Positions 52,450-60,444 of a DNA stretch of 64,000 nt are shown here, piece by piece. The DNA comes from Streptomyces sp. NBC_01317 (lineage in GTDB: Bacteria; Actinomycetota; Actinomycetes; Streptomycetales; Streptomycetaceae). The notes below the pieces were generated by a model. The model searched no databases and was not told where the DNA came from. It saw only the letters and a list, made by a program, of their open reading frames with translations. Location of the stretch: positions 7,339,501 through 7,403,500 of the forward strand of contig NZ_CP108393.1 of NCBI RefSeq assembly GCF_035961655.1. Reading direction: 5' to 3'. Both the position numbers and the translations under genes were made by a program. Positions within the stretch are counted from its first letter, which is position 1, and each line of letters starts with the position of its first letter.

Positions 52450-52953
52450 TCAGCCCGCGGTGACCCTCGCCGCGAAGGCGTCCAGGTTGCCCGACATGCG
52501 CGCGAGCCGTTCGTCCAGGGTCAGGGACTCCTCGTACCGCCCGGCTCGCAGCCTCGGCTGCCGCTTGCCCCGTACGTACAGCGGGCAGGCGAGGTCCGCG
52601 CAGATGTACGTGCCGACCGTGTTGCCCTGGCGGCCCTGGGCGCCCGCCAGCGGGGCGACGAGCAGGGCGACCCCGGACGAGGCGTGGCCCGTCAGGCAGA
52701 TCTGGCACAGGCTGGACTTCACCACGCTGGTGCGGTTCACGGAAGGGACACGCAGGGAGATCCCCAGCGGCCCCCGCGCCCCGGGCAGGACGAGATGGGC
52801 CCGCAGCGGCGCTCCCGGATCCACCCACCCCAGGAAGTCCAGGTCGTCCCAGGGCAGTTCGGCGAAGTCGAGCGGCAGCCGCAGCCGGGCCGCCTCGCCC
52901 TTGGTGCTGTTCACGAAGGACGAGCGGATCTGGTTCTCACTGAGTGGTTCCAC
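52450..52953 (-). CDS. FBP-domain (EF-G-binding, FusB-like treble-clef) protein
   Basis: 167 residues. Two cysteine pairs form a treble-clef zinc finger: SLCQICLTGH near 81-90 and CADLAC near 119-124. The N-terminus 'LSENQIRSSFVNSTKGEA' and 'LPWDDLDFLGWVDP' match the FBP family, related to FusB-type elongation factor G-binding proteins. Such proteins free EF-G from the ribosome and can give fusidic acid resistance; whether this one does is open. Single gene, stop 13 bases before the MarR operator. Confidence 0.88.
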   Translation of the reverse strand: MEPLSENQIRSSFVNSTKGEAARLRLPLDFAELPWDDLDFLGWVDPGAPLRAHLVLPGARGPLGISLRVPSVNRTSVVKSSLCQICLTGHASSGVALLVAPLAGAQGRQGNTVGTYICADLACPLYVRGKRQPRLRAGRYEESLTLDERLARMSGNLDAFAARVTAG

Positions 52954-52995
52954 GGGCGTCGACCCTATGCCCGCCCCCGACGTGCCCGCATCGCA

Positions 52996-53373
52996 TTATT
53001 CGCCCGGTGCGCGGCCGGTCTGCCGGGCGAGGCGGTCCCGCAGTCGGGTCAGTCGGTCGATCTCCGCGTCGAGGGCGGCGAGCCTGCGGCCGACGATCTC
53101 CGAGGTACGGGCCCCGGGCTCGGCGGAGCCGCACCGCTGCGGCGGGTCCTGGGCCAGCAGGTCGATGCGGTCCGCGAAGCCGCGCAGATCCTCGACCGTG
53201 AGCCCGAGCGCCAGCAGGTCGCGGACGACCCGGACGCGGGCCACCTCACCAGGACCGTAGTCCCGCTGGCCGGAAGCCGTGCGTACGGGCGGGGGCAGCA
53301 GCCCGCGCTCCTCGTAGAACCGCAGTGCCCTGGGCGTCGTCCCCGCCGCCGCTGCCGCGTCACCTATCCGCAC
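52996..53373 (-). CDS. MerR-family regulator
   Basis: 125 residues; GTG start. N-terminal winged helix: 'MRIGDAAAAAGTTPRALRFYEERGLLPPPVRTASGQRDYGPGEVARV' (about 1-47), then a coiled-coil dimer helix (about 80-115). One cysteine (Cys81) in the linker, too few for a mercury or copper site, so probably a drug or redox type. It follows the MDR reductase gene by 45 bases on the same strand. A dyad in a 20-bp-spacer promoter in front of the reductase is its likely site. Confidence 0.92.
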   Translation of the reverse strand: MRIGDAAAAAGTTPRALRFYEERGLLPPPVRTASGQRDYGPGEVARVRVVRDLLALGLTVEDLRGFADRIDLLAQDPPQRCGSAEPGARTSEIVGRRLAALDAEIDRLTRLRDRLARQTGRAPGE

Positions 53374-53418
53374 CCTGCCCCCGCCCCCCGCCGCCTTCTC
53401 ACCACGGCTTCGTCACCG

Positions 53419-54462
53419 TCACAACTCCACGACCACGGCCCCGAAGTGCCGTCCTTCCATCAGTTCCGCCAACGCCTGCGGGGCCCGCGCTATGCCGGGG
53501 ATCCGTACGTGCGGAAAGCCGATCTCACCGGAGCGGAGCCAGCCGCCGAAGCGCTCGGTCCACTCCGCCTCCACCTCGGGGTGGTCCGCGCCGCTGTAGC
53601 CGCGTACGGAGATGCCCCGGACGACGATCCGGAACGCGTCGATCTCGGTCGGCGCGCTGCCGCCCCGCCGCGCCGCCGACAACTGCCCGGAGAGCGCGCC
53701 GACCAGCGCGAAGCGCGCTCCCTGCCGGGCCGCGCCGAGCGCGGCGGTCAGCTGCTCGCCCCCGACGGTGTCCAGCAGGACGTCGATCCCGTCGGGCGCC
53801 ACCTCGGCGAGCCGCGCCGCGAAGGGCCCGGCTCCCCGCGGTACGACGGCGTCGTAGCCGCACTCGGACACCAGCCGCTCCGCCTTCTCCGGCGAACGGG
53901 TACTGCCGATGACCCGCTCCGCGCCCAGCAGCCGCGCGATCCGCCCGGCCAGCGAGCCCACCGCCCCCGCCGCGCCGGTGACGAGGACGGTGTCGGCGGG
54001 ACCGACCCGGGCGAGCCGGGTCAGCGCGCCGTACGGGGCCGACCCCTGGGCGAGGTGGGCGACCGGGTCCGGCAGCACGCCGTCCAGCGGCGTGCACCCG
54101 GCGACGGGGAGCAGGGCGTGCTCCCGCCAGCCGAGCAGGTGGGAGACCGTGTCGCCGGGGCGCAGCGGGCCGTCGTCCGCCGCGGCGACCACCTGGCCGA
54201 CGGCCGGCCCGAACAGGGCGTCACCCGGGTGGAGCGCGGGCAGCGGGACACCGTCGACCTCCCCGCCGATGAGGGTGCGCAGGCCGGGAAAGACGAGGAA
54301 GTGGCTGTTCCTGACGAGCACCTGCCCCGGTCCCGGCGGCGGAAGAGGCACCTCGGTGAGGGCGAAGTGTTCCGGAGCGGGCAGCCCGGGGGGCGCGGCG
54401 ACGAGCCGGATCTCGCGCGTGACGGCGGGGAGGGCAGGGGGAGTGGGCAGGGCTGTGGTCAT
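53419..54462 (-). CDS. MDR-family NADP-dependent oxidoreductase
   Basis: 347 residues. Medium-chain dehydrogenase/reductase of the zinc-free leukotriene B4 dehydrogenase/CurA type: 'GPGQVLVRNSHFLVFPGLR' near 44-62, 'GDALFGPAVGQVVAA', nucleotide motif VLVTGAAGAVGSLAGRIARLLG near 159-180, 'GIDVLLDTVGGEQL'. No catalytic-zinc Cys/His set. Probably reduces enones or quinones with NADPH. First gene of an operon with MerR; transcription from the long-spacer promoter would be switched on by the MerR protein in response to its inducer. Confidence 0.9.
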   Translation of the reverse strand: MTTALPTPPALPAVTREIRLVAAPPGLPAPEHFALTEVPLPPPGPGQVLVRNSHFLVFPGLRTLIGGEVDGVPLPALHPGDALFGPAVGQVVAAADDGPLRPGDTVSHLLGWREHALLPVAGCTPLDGVLPDPVAHLAQGSAPYGALTRLARVGPADTVLVTGAAGAVGSLAGRIARLLGAERVIGSTRSPEKAERLVSECGYDAVVPRGAGPFAARLAEVAPDGIDVLLDTVGGEQLTAALGAARQGARFALVGALSGQLSAARRGGSAPTEIDAFRIVVRGISVRGYSGADHPEVEAEWTERFGGWLRSGEIGFPHVRIPGIARAPQALAELMEGRHFGAVVVEL

Positions 54463-54524
54463 GGCCGGACTCCTGGACGGTACGGCGCGGCGGAGCGGTA
54501 CGTGTCCGCCGCGAGAGCCCGGCG

Positions 54525-54556
54525 ACGCTAACCCCTGACGCGCACGTCAACGTCAA
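54525..54556 (-). promoter_or_regulatory. MerR-type promoter with 20-bp spacer
   Basis: On the minus strand TTGACG (54556-54551) and TAGCGT (54530-54525) are separated by 20 bases instead of 17. The spacer contains the dyad TGACG-TGCG-CGTCA (plus-strand 54536-54549). Over-long spacers with a central dyad are the hallmark of promoters activated by MerR-type proteins. Confidence 0.6.
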
Positions 54557-54617
54557 GACACCTTCTCAGGACACCTCCTGAGGAAGCGCCCCTGACCACC
54601 CTCCTAGGACGGCGTCC

Positions 54618-54932
54618 TCAGTCCGTGACCCTGCTGCGGTTCTGGTACGCCAGGTCCAGGTATTCCGGGTGCCGGCTCATCCACGACGAGATGAAGGGGC
54701 ACGTCGCCAGGACCGGGAGATCCCGGGTCCGCGCGTCGTCGAGAACCGCTCGCGCCAGTACGCCGCCGACGCCCTGGCCCTCGTACTCCCGCTCCACCTC
54801 CGTGTGCGGGTAGACCACCAGGTTTCCCGTACGGATGTAGTCGGCGAAGCCGGCCGGCCGGCCGTCCACGCGGGCCTCGAAGCGGTGGAGCTCCTCGACG
54901 TCCTTCACGGTCACGAACACGGTCTCCGACAC
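54618..54932 (-). CDS. Small GNAT acetyltransferase (YjdJ/GNAT-CG type)
   Basis: 104 residues. Short form of GNAT fold: 'RFEARVDGRPAGFADYIRTGNLVVYPHTEVEREYEGQGVGGVLARAVLDDAR' then 'LPVLATCPFISSWMSRHPEYLDL'. This pattern (H-TEV---YEGQGVG..L) is typical of the N-acetyltransferase-CG group. Acetyl donor acetyl-CoA; substrate unknown. Single gene. Confidence 0.9.
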   Translation of the reverse strand: MSETVFVTVKDVEELHRFEARVDGRPAGFADYIRTGNLVVYPHTEVEREYEGQGVGGVLARAVLDDARTRDLPVLATCPFISSWMSRHPEYLDLAYQNRSRVTD

Positions 54933-55082
54933 GCTGTCTCCGTACGCTGGTGGGCCTCAGGCGGGCGGCCCACGCCGGGCGGCCCGCTCCTCGTCCCATC
55001 ATCCCGCCCCGGCGGGCCCGATTGCGGAGGGTCCTGCCCCGGCGCACGCTGGAAAGTGGTGCAAGCAGCGAAGTGAGGCGTC

Positions 55083-55952
55083 ATGACCCCTTCCATCGTT
55101 CACCACAGGACGGCATCCATTGACGGTCTGGACGTGTTCTACCGGGAGGCCGGTGACCCGGCGAACCCGGCGATCCTGTTGCTCCACGGCTTCCCGTCCA
55201 GCTCCCACATGTTCCGCGACCTGATCCGCGCGCTGGCGGACGACTACCACCTGGTGGCACCCGACCACATCGGCTTCGGCCGTTCGGCGATGCCCCCCGT
55301 CGACACCTTCGACTACAGCTTCGAGAAGCTGACGGAGGTCACGGAAGGGCTGGTCGCCCACCTCGGGCTGGAGCGTTTCGCGCTGTACATCCACGACTAC
55401 GGGGCTCCGATCGGTCTGCGCATGGCCAGCCGGCGGCCCGAGCGGGTCACCGCCCTGATCACGCAGAGCGGCAACGCGTACATGGAGGGGTTCACCCCCT
55501 TCTGGGACCTCCTGTTCGCCCACGCCAAGGACCGCGCTGCGAACGAGGCGGAGGTACGGAAGCTGTTCACCGTGGAGGCGACCCGCTGGCAGTACACGCA
55601 GGGCACGCCCCGGGACCGGCTGGACCGGATCGCGCCCGAGGCGTGGCTCATGGACCAGGCCGGCCTCGACCGGCCGGGGAACAGCGAGATCCAGCTCCAG
55701 CTCTTCTGGGACTACCAGTTCAACCTGGACCTCTACCCGGTCTTCCACGAGTACTTCCGCGCACACCAGCCCCCGCTCCTCGTCACATGGGGCGAGAACG
55801 ACGAGATCTTCGGGGCGGCGGGCGCCGAGGCGTACCGGCAGGATCTGCCGAAGGGCGAGTTCCACCTGCTCGACGCCGGGCACTTCGCGCTGGAGACACA
55901 CGGCGACGAGATCGCCGGACACATCGGTGACTTCATGGCGCCGTTCGTCTGA
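55083..55952 (+). CDS. Alpha/beta hydrolase with Asp nucleophile (haloalkane dehalogenase/epoxide hydrolase-like)
   Basis: 289 residues; GTGAGG upstream. Oxyanion region LLHGFPSSSHMFR near 34-46. The nucleophile elbow is IHDYGAPIGLR (near 103-113), with Asp rather than Ser, as in haloalkane dehalogenases and epoxide hydrolases. Acid candidate in ENDEIFG near 239, base His in DAGHFALETH near 264. The cap domain is rich in Trp and Phe (WQYTQGTP...). Reaction could be dehalogenation or epoxide opening; halide-stabilising residues cannot be confirmed by eye. 69 bases upstream of the flavoprotein, with tandem repeats between. Confidence 0.88.
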   Translation: MTPSIVHHRTASIDGLDVFYREAGDPANPAILLLHGFPSSSHMFRDLIRALADDYHLVAPDHIGFGRSAMPPVDTFDYSFEKLTEVTEGLVAHLGLERFALYIHDYGAPIGLRMASRRPERVTALITQSGNAYMEGFTPFWDLLFAHAKDRAANEAEVRKLFTVEATRWQYTQGTPRDRLDRIAPEAWLMDQAGLDRPGNSEIQLQLFWDYQFNLDLYPVFHEYFRAHQPPLLVTWGENDEIFGAAGAEAYRQDLPKGEFHLLDAGHFALETHGDEIAGHIGDFMAPFV

Positions 55953-55956
55953 GGAC

Positions 55957-56006
55957 CGTTCGCCCGAGCCCGTTCGCCCGAGCCTCACGAGATCCGAGCC
56001 TCACGA
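55957..56006 (+). repeat. Nested tandem repeats between hydrolase and flavoprotein genes
   Basis: CGTTCGCCCGAGCC occurs twice head to tail (55957-55970, 55971-55984). CGAGCCTCACGA then occurs at 55979-55990 and 55995-56006. Starts five bases after the hydrolase stop. The gap otherwise holds only a strong ribosome site (AAAGGGGAAG). Confidence 0.7.
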
Positions 56007-56021
56007 AAGGGGAAGCCGCCG

Positions 56022-57533
56022 ATGGCAGGTTCCGTCGACCCCGACCGTACGGAATGGGACGTCATCGTCCTGGGAGGCGCCGCCGCCGGTGAGAACGCGG
56101 CCCAGTACGCCACACAGTTCTCCGATCTCGACGCGGTGCTCGTCGAGGCGGAACTGCTCGGCGGCGAGTGCTCGTACTGGGCGTGCATGCCCAGCAAGGC
56201 ACTGCTGCGCCCCGGCGACGTCCTGGACACCGCGCACCACGTCCCCGGCGTCGCCGCCCTGGTGGAGGGCGGCACACTCGACGTCCCCGCCGTACTCGCC
56301 CACCGGGACACCGTCGTCAACCACCTCGACGACACGTCCCAGATCCAGTGGGCACTGGACACGGGCATCGACGTGGTGCGGGGGTACGGAAGGCTCGCGG
56401 GGGAGCGTGCCGTACGGGTGACCGGGCCCGACGGCGGCATCCGTACCCTGACGGCCCGTCACGCGGTGGTGGTCGACACGGGATCCACCAGCACCGTGCC
56501 ACCGATCCCCGGCCTGGCCGGGGCCCGCCCGTGGACCTCACGGGACGTCACCCACCTGCACGAGGTGCCGCGCCGCGTCGTGATCCTCGGCGGAGGGGTG
56601 GTCGCCTGCGAGTCGGCGACCTGGCTCCGCTCGCTGGGCGTCGCCGAACTGACCCTCGTCTACCGCGACGACGGCCTCCTCCCGCGCTCCGAACCCTTCG
56701 CCGGGCGCATGGTCGGTGAGGCGCTGAGCGCCGCGGGCGTGCGGTTGCTGCCGGGCCGGGCGATCACCCAGGTGTCCCGGGAGGACTCCCGCGACACGGG
56801 GACGGGGACGCGGCACGGCGGCGAGGTCACATGCGTGCTGGACGACGGTACGACCCTGGTCGCCGACGAGGTGGTGGTCGCCGCCGGGCGCACCCCGAAC
56901 ACCGGGGACATCGGGCTGTCGTCGGTGGGCCGCCCCGACGGCGGCTATCTGGAGGTCGACCACCACCAGTCCGTGTGCGCCGTACCGGGCGAGTGGCTCT
57001 ACGCCGTCGGCGACGCCTGCGGACGCGCGCTGCTGACCCACATGGGCAAGTACCAGGCGCGGGTGGCCGGCGAGGTCATCGCCGCGCGCGCCGCCGGACA
57101 ACAGCCGGACAGCCGCGAGGACAGCCCGCTGAACGCCGCCGCCGGACATCGCGGCGCCCCGCAGGTGACCTTCACCGACCCGGAGGTCGGCTCGGCCGGC
57201 CTGACCGAGCGGGAGGCGCGCGCGGCGGGCATCGACGTCGAGACCGTGGAGTACGACATGGCCGGTCTCGCCGGTACGTACGTGATGCGCGAGGACTACA
57301 CCGGCCGGGCCCGGCTGGTCCTCGACCGGGCCACGGACACCGTGGTGGGGGCGACGTTCGTCGGACCGGACATCTCGGACCTCGTCCACGCGGCGACGAC
57401 GGCCGTCGTCGCGCGGATTCCGGTCCCCGTCCTGTGGCACGTCGTCCCCAGCTACCCCACCCCGTCCGAGGTCTGGCTCCGCCTGCTGGAGACGCTGCGG
57501 ACGCAGCGCCGCGCCGGGCAGGTCAGCTCTTGA
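56022..57533 (+). CDS. Pyridine-nucleotide-disulfide-type flavoprotein oxidoreductase
   Basis: 503 residues. FAD-binding VIVLGGAAAGENAA near 14-28, then the redox-active pair C-SYWA-C in GGECSYWACMPSKAL near 47-61, NAD(P)-binding VVILGGGVVACESATWL near 186-202, and a second FAD motif 'LYAVGDACGRALL' near 326. The C-terminal dimer domain ends PSYPTPSEVW where lipoamide dehydrogenase and mercuric reductase have H-P-T-x-S-E, so the catalytic His is replaced by Tyr. It is therefore not a standard lipoamide dehydrogenase; a quinone or other acceptor is possible. Convergent with the next hydrolase (7 bases). Confidence 0.9.
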   Translation: MAGSVDPDRTEWDVIVLGGAAAGENAAQYATQFSDLDAVLVEAELLGGECSYWACMPSKALLRPGDVLDTAHHVPGVAALVEGGTLDVPAVLAHRDTVVNHLDDTSQIQWALDTGIDVVRGYGRLAGERAVRVTGPDGGIRTLTARHAVVVDTGSTSTVPPIPGLAGARPWTSRDVTHLHEVPRRVVILGGGVVACESATWLRSLGVAELTLVYRDDGLLPRSEPFAGRMVGEALSAAGVRLLPGRAITQVSREDSRDTGTGTRHGGEVTCVLDDGTTLVADEVVVAAGRTPNTGDIGLSSVGRPDGGYLEVDHHQSVCAVPGEWLYAVGDACGRALLTHMGKYQARVAGEVIAARAAGQQPDSREDSPLNAAAGHRGAPQVTFTDPEVGSAGLTEREARAAGIDVETVEYDMAGLAGTYVMREDYTGRARLVLDRATDTVVGATFVGPDISDLVHAATTAVVARIPVPVLWHVVPSYPTPSEVWLRLLETLRTQRRAGQVSS

Positions 57534-57540
57534 GGAAGGG

Positions 57541-58368
57541 TCAGCTCCTGATGAACGCCAGCAGGTCGGTGTCGAACTGCTCCTTGAACGGGCTCACGGA
57601 CATCAGCCCGTGCGGCGCCCCGGGATAGACCTTGAGCGTCGCGTCCTTGACGATCTTCGCCGACTTGGGGCCCGCCGCCACGATGGGCACGATCTGGTCG
57701 TCGTCCCCGTGGATGACCAGGGTCGGAACGTCGAAACGCTTGAGGTCCTCGGTGAGGTCGGTCTCCGAGAAGGCCTTGACGCAGTCGTACGCGCCCTTGA
57801 ACCCGACCTGCATCGACCACATCCAGAACGCGTCCCGCACGCCCTGCGAGACCTTCGAACCCTTGCGGTTCGCCCCGTAGAACTGCGCACTGAGGTCGGC
57901 GTAGAACTGCGACCGGTCGGCCAGCAGTCCGGCCCGGATGTCGTCGAAGGCCCCGATCGGCGTACCCTCCGGGTTGGCGTCCGTCCGGAGCATCAGCGGC
58001 GGGATCGCGCTCAGGAGCACCGCCTTGGCGACGCGGGACGTCCCGTGCCTGCCGATGTAGCGGGTGATCTCACCGCCGCCGGTGGAGTGGCCGACGAGGA
58101 TCACGTCCCGCAGGTCCAGGGCCTCGATCAGCTGGGCGAGGTCGTCCGCGTACGTGTCCATGTCGTTGCCGTTCGACGGCTGTTCCGACCGGCCGTGCCC
58201 CCGGCGGTCGTGTGCGACGGCCCGGAAGCCCTCGCGGGCGACGAGGTGCATCTGGTCGTCCCAGGCGTCGGCGTTGAGCGGCCAGCCGTGGCTGAACACG
58301 ACGGGCTGTCCCGACCCCCAGTCCTTGTAGTGGAGATCGGTTCCGTCGGTCGTGGTGAGGGTGCCCAT
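57541..58368 (-). CDS. Alpha/beta hydrolase of the cofactor-free haloperoxidase type
   Basis: 275 residues from the ATG at 58368, preceded by GGAA. Near-complete match to non-heme chloroperoxidase/aryl-esterase pattern: '[27 protein letters not shown]' near 13-39, '[11 protein letters not shown]' near 50, nucleophile elbow [18 protein letters not shown] near 94-111, acid in HGDDDQIVP, base His in PGAPHGL near 250. Such enzymes are esterases or perhydrolases that form peracids and so halogenate nonspecifically. Single gene with a long leader (58369-58487). Confidence 0.93.
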   Translation of the reverse strand: MGTLTTTDGTDLHYKDWGSGQPVVFSHGWPLNADAWDDQMHLVAREGFRAVAHDRRGHGRSEQPSNGNDMDTYADDLAQLIEALDLRDVILVGHSTGGGEITRYIGRHGTSRVAKAVLLSAIPPLMLRTDANPEGTPIGAFDDIRAGLLADRSQFYADLSAQFYGANRKGSKVSQGVRDAFWMWSMQVGFKGAYDCVKAFSETDLTEDLKRFDVPTLVIHGDDDQIVPIVAAGPKSAKIVKDATLKVYPGAPHGLMSVSPFKEQFDTDLLAFIRS

Positions 58369-58487
58369 GACGTGCGTTCCTTCCGGCAGAGGTCTGCGGA
58401 TGCTGACACCCACCGGTCACCCGCTCAAGCCGACCCACCAGCGAGCCGCCAGACGTCCCGTATCGTGGTTCGTTCGGCCCACACACA

Positions 58488-58529
58488 CGCCCGCCCGGCC
58501 GCAGTCGTGTCCGTGCGGCCGGGCGGGCG
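58488..58529 (-). terminator. Very strong hairpin terminator of the DUF3616 gene
   Basis: A 16-base arm (58488-58503) pairs perfectly with 58514-58529 around a 10-base loop. It lies 18 bases past the stop of the leftward DUF3616 gene. All G/C except the innermost pair. Confidence 0.8.
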
Positions 58530-58547
58530 GGCGGGCGTGCCGTGCTG

Positions 58548-59981
58548 TCAGGGCTGGAGGGCGAACCGTACGGTCCTGGACTTCTTCCACTCCGCGTGGT
58601 CGAGATCCTTGGCCTCGGTCCCGTCCCCGTACAGATCCGCCGAACCGTTGTCGGTGATCAGCTGGACGCGCGGGTCCTGCGCGCCCGCGTCGGGAACGTC
58701 GACGATGGCCTCCCAGCCGCCCGGGTCGGTCGTGGGCAGGTCCAGGCGCTTGACCGGCGCGTGTCCCGCGACACCGTCCCAGGAGTAGAGGGCGTAGGGC
58801 GCGGAGTTGTCCTCGGCCGCCCAGGAGCCGGCGAGGAGAAGGAGCCCGCCCGAGGCGTCGCGTCGGATGTCCCGGACGCTCAGTCCGCCGAGGTCGAGCG
58901 TGACGGGCGTACCGAAGGCGGCGTGGACCTTGCCGCCGACGGACGTCGCGAGCTTGTCCATGTTGGTGACCGGGACCAGCAGCGCCTTCCCGCCGTTGGC
59001 CGGCGGCACGAGAGGCGCCCGGAAACCGACATAGGCGGTGGTGGTGCTCCCGGGGGCGAACTCCAGTCCCTCCGCGTTGAACCCGTCGATCTGCTTGGGA
59101 ATCTGGCCGGACGCGGCGCCCGCCGCGAAGCCGTACCGGTTCTGGGCCGCCTTGTCCCAGGCGATCAGGTCCGCGCGCAGCCCCTGGTACGAGCCGGCGA
59201 GGGCCAGCTGGGTGTCGGCGCCGGAACCGGACACGGTGGTGGTGAAGAGCGTGGAACGCTCCGCCTTCACCTTGCCGTCCTTGTTGTTGCCCAGCGAGCC
59301 GTTCCAGTAGATGGTGTCGCCGACGCGGGTTCCCGCCTCGATGTCGATCTCGCCGTCGACCTTGAGCTGGGAGCTGAAGTCCCAGGTCTTCACCGGGGCG
59401 CCCGACGCGTCCCGCCGGTACAGGCGCAGGGTGTTGGACTCGTCGTCGGCCACCACCGCGTAGCCCCCGCCGGCGTCCACCGCCGCCGAGGCGTCGCTGG
59501 AGCCGGTGAAGTAGCGGGTGTCGGCGGGGGACCGCACCGCCGAGGACGCCGCGTAGTGCAGCTTCGTCGTGGCGGTCTTGCCGCCCGCGCCGGTGACCTG
59601 GATCGTCAGGTCGGTGTAGCCGGTGGCACGCGCCTGGACGGCTATCTCACGACTGCCGCCGGTGCCCGTGACGGTGACATCTCCCGTACCGGCGACCGAG
59701 GCGCGGGAACTGGCCGAGGCGCGGACCGTCAGCGTCGCCGCGTCGGTGGCCTGCTGCGCCACCCGCACCGTGACCGTCGGGTCTCCCGTCGCGCCCACCG
59801 CACCCGACACATAGGCGGTGGACAGGCTGATGGTGGGGGTGGCGGGGGCCGCCGCGGCGGCCGGGAGGGCGGCGGGTACGGAGAGACCGGCGACGAGCGC
59901 CAGCGTGACACCGCGACAGACCGCCAGGTGGCGGCGGCGGTCGGAGGACGCGGTACGGGACGCGGTACGGGACAACACCAC
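58548..59981 (-). CDS. Secreted DUF3616-family protein
   Basis: 477 residues from the GTG at 59981 (AAGGG ten bases upstream); GTG 59978 follows directly, and the open frame reaches 60059. Signal peptide with basic start and hydrophobic core HLAVCRGVTLALVAGLSVPAAL, cleavage after an AAA run near 45. Residues about 50-150 form an Ig-like/cadherin-like repeat; 150 to the end matches DUF3616, a beta-propeller-like fold: 'EIDIEAGTRVGDTIYWNGSLGNNKDG' is characteristic. Extracellular role unknown, perhaps binding. Ends at a perfect terminator; upstream 60000-60238 separates it from kdp. Confidence 0.88.
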   Translation of the reverse strand: MVLSRTASRTASSDRRRHLAVCRGVTLALVAGLSVPAALPAAAAAPATPTISLSTAYVSGAVGATGDPTVTVRVAQQATDAATLTVRASASSRASVAGTGDVTVTGTGGSREIAVQARATGYTDLTIQVTGAGGKTATTKLHYAASSAVRSPADTRYFTGSSDASAAVDAGGGYAVVADDESNTLRLYRRDASGAPVKTWDFSSQLKVDGEIDIEAGTRVGDTIYWNGSLGNNKDGKVKAERSTLFTTTVSGSGADTQLALAGSYQGLRADLIAWDKAAQNRYGFAAGAASGQIPKQIDGFNAEGLEFAPGSTTTAYVGFRAPLVPPANGGKALLVPVTNMDKLATSVGGKVHAAFGTPVTLDLGGLSVRDIRRDASGGLLLLAGSWAAEDNSAPYALYSWDGVAGHAPVKRLDLPTTDPGGWEAIVDVPDAGAQDPRVQLITDNGSADLYGDGTEAKDLDHAEWKKSRTVRFALQP

Positions 59982-60238
59982 GGTGAGGACCCTTCGTTGA
60001 CGGCTCACCCGATCCGCGGACGAGCACACGGTCAACAGGATGGAGCAGCTGTTGATCATTCTGGGCGGGGTCGCGGTGTCCGGCCGGTGAACGGTGGGTC
60101 AAGGGAGGGCTTGTAGGAAAATCCGCCCGGCGAGGTCCGCCGGGCCCGGGGGCCGTGCACCGGCGTGTCACCGGCCGGCCGGGGCCGTGGTCGATAACGT
60201 CGGAGTCTCTCCCGACCGCTCCCCTGGGGGTACCGCAC

Positions 60239-60322
60239 GTGGCGGATCTTGTCTTCGTCGTGGTCACTGTCGCCGTGTTCGCCCTGCTCCATCTGATCGC
60301 GAAGGGAGTGGGCCGGCTGTGA
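60239..60322 (+). CDS. Tiny membrane protein upstream of kdpF (27 residues)
   Basis: A GTG at 60239 opens 27 codons ([27 protein letters not shown]) that are almost entirely one transmembrane helix with a basic end. Its TGA (60320-60322) overlaps the GTG of kdpF (GTGA), and TGGGGG precedes the start. It looks like a kdpF-like accessory peptide, and similar ORFs stand at this place in other streptomycetes (recalled, not checked). It may stabilise the pump. Confidence 0.7.
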   Translation: MADLVFVVVTVAVFALLHLIAKGVGRL

Positions 60323-60408
60323 GCACCGACAACATCGTCGGGCTGTCGGCCGCGGCGCTGCTCGTCGTGTACCTCGTCCTCTGCCTGATGTTCCCCGAGC
60401 GCTTCTGA
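60319..60408 (+). CDS. kdpF: KdpF, small subunit of the potassium-transporting ATPase
   Basis: 29 residues (GTG start), a single membrane helix: [25 protein letters not shown]. The PERF end is typical of KdpF. Stabilises the KdpABC complex in the membrane. Overlaps the 27-residue ORF by four bases; kdpA starts 36 bases further on. Confidence 0.9.
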   Translation: MSTDNIVGLSAAALLVVYLVLCLMFPERF

Positions 60409-60444
60409 CCGCGCCCGTACACCCCGAACGGTGGAAAGCCCTCG

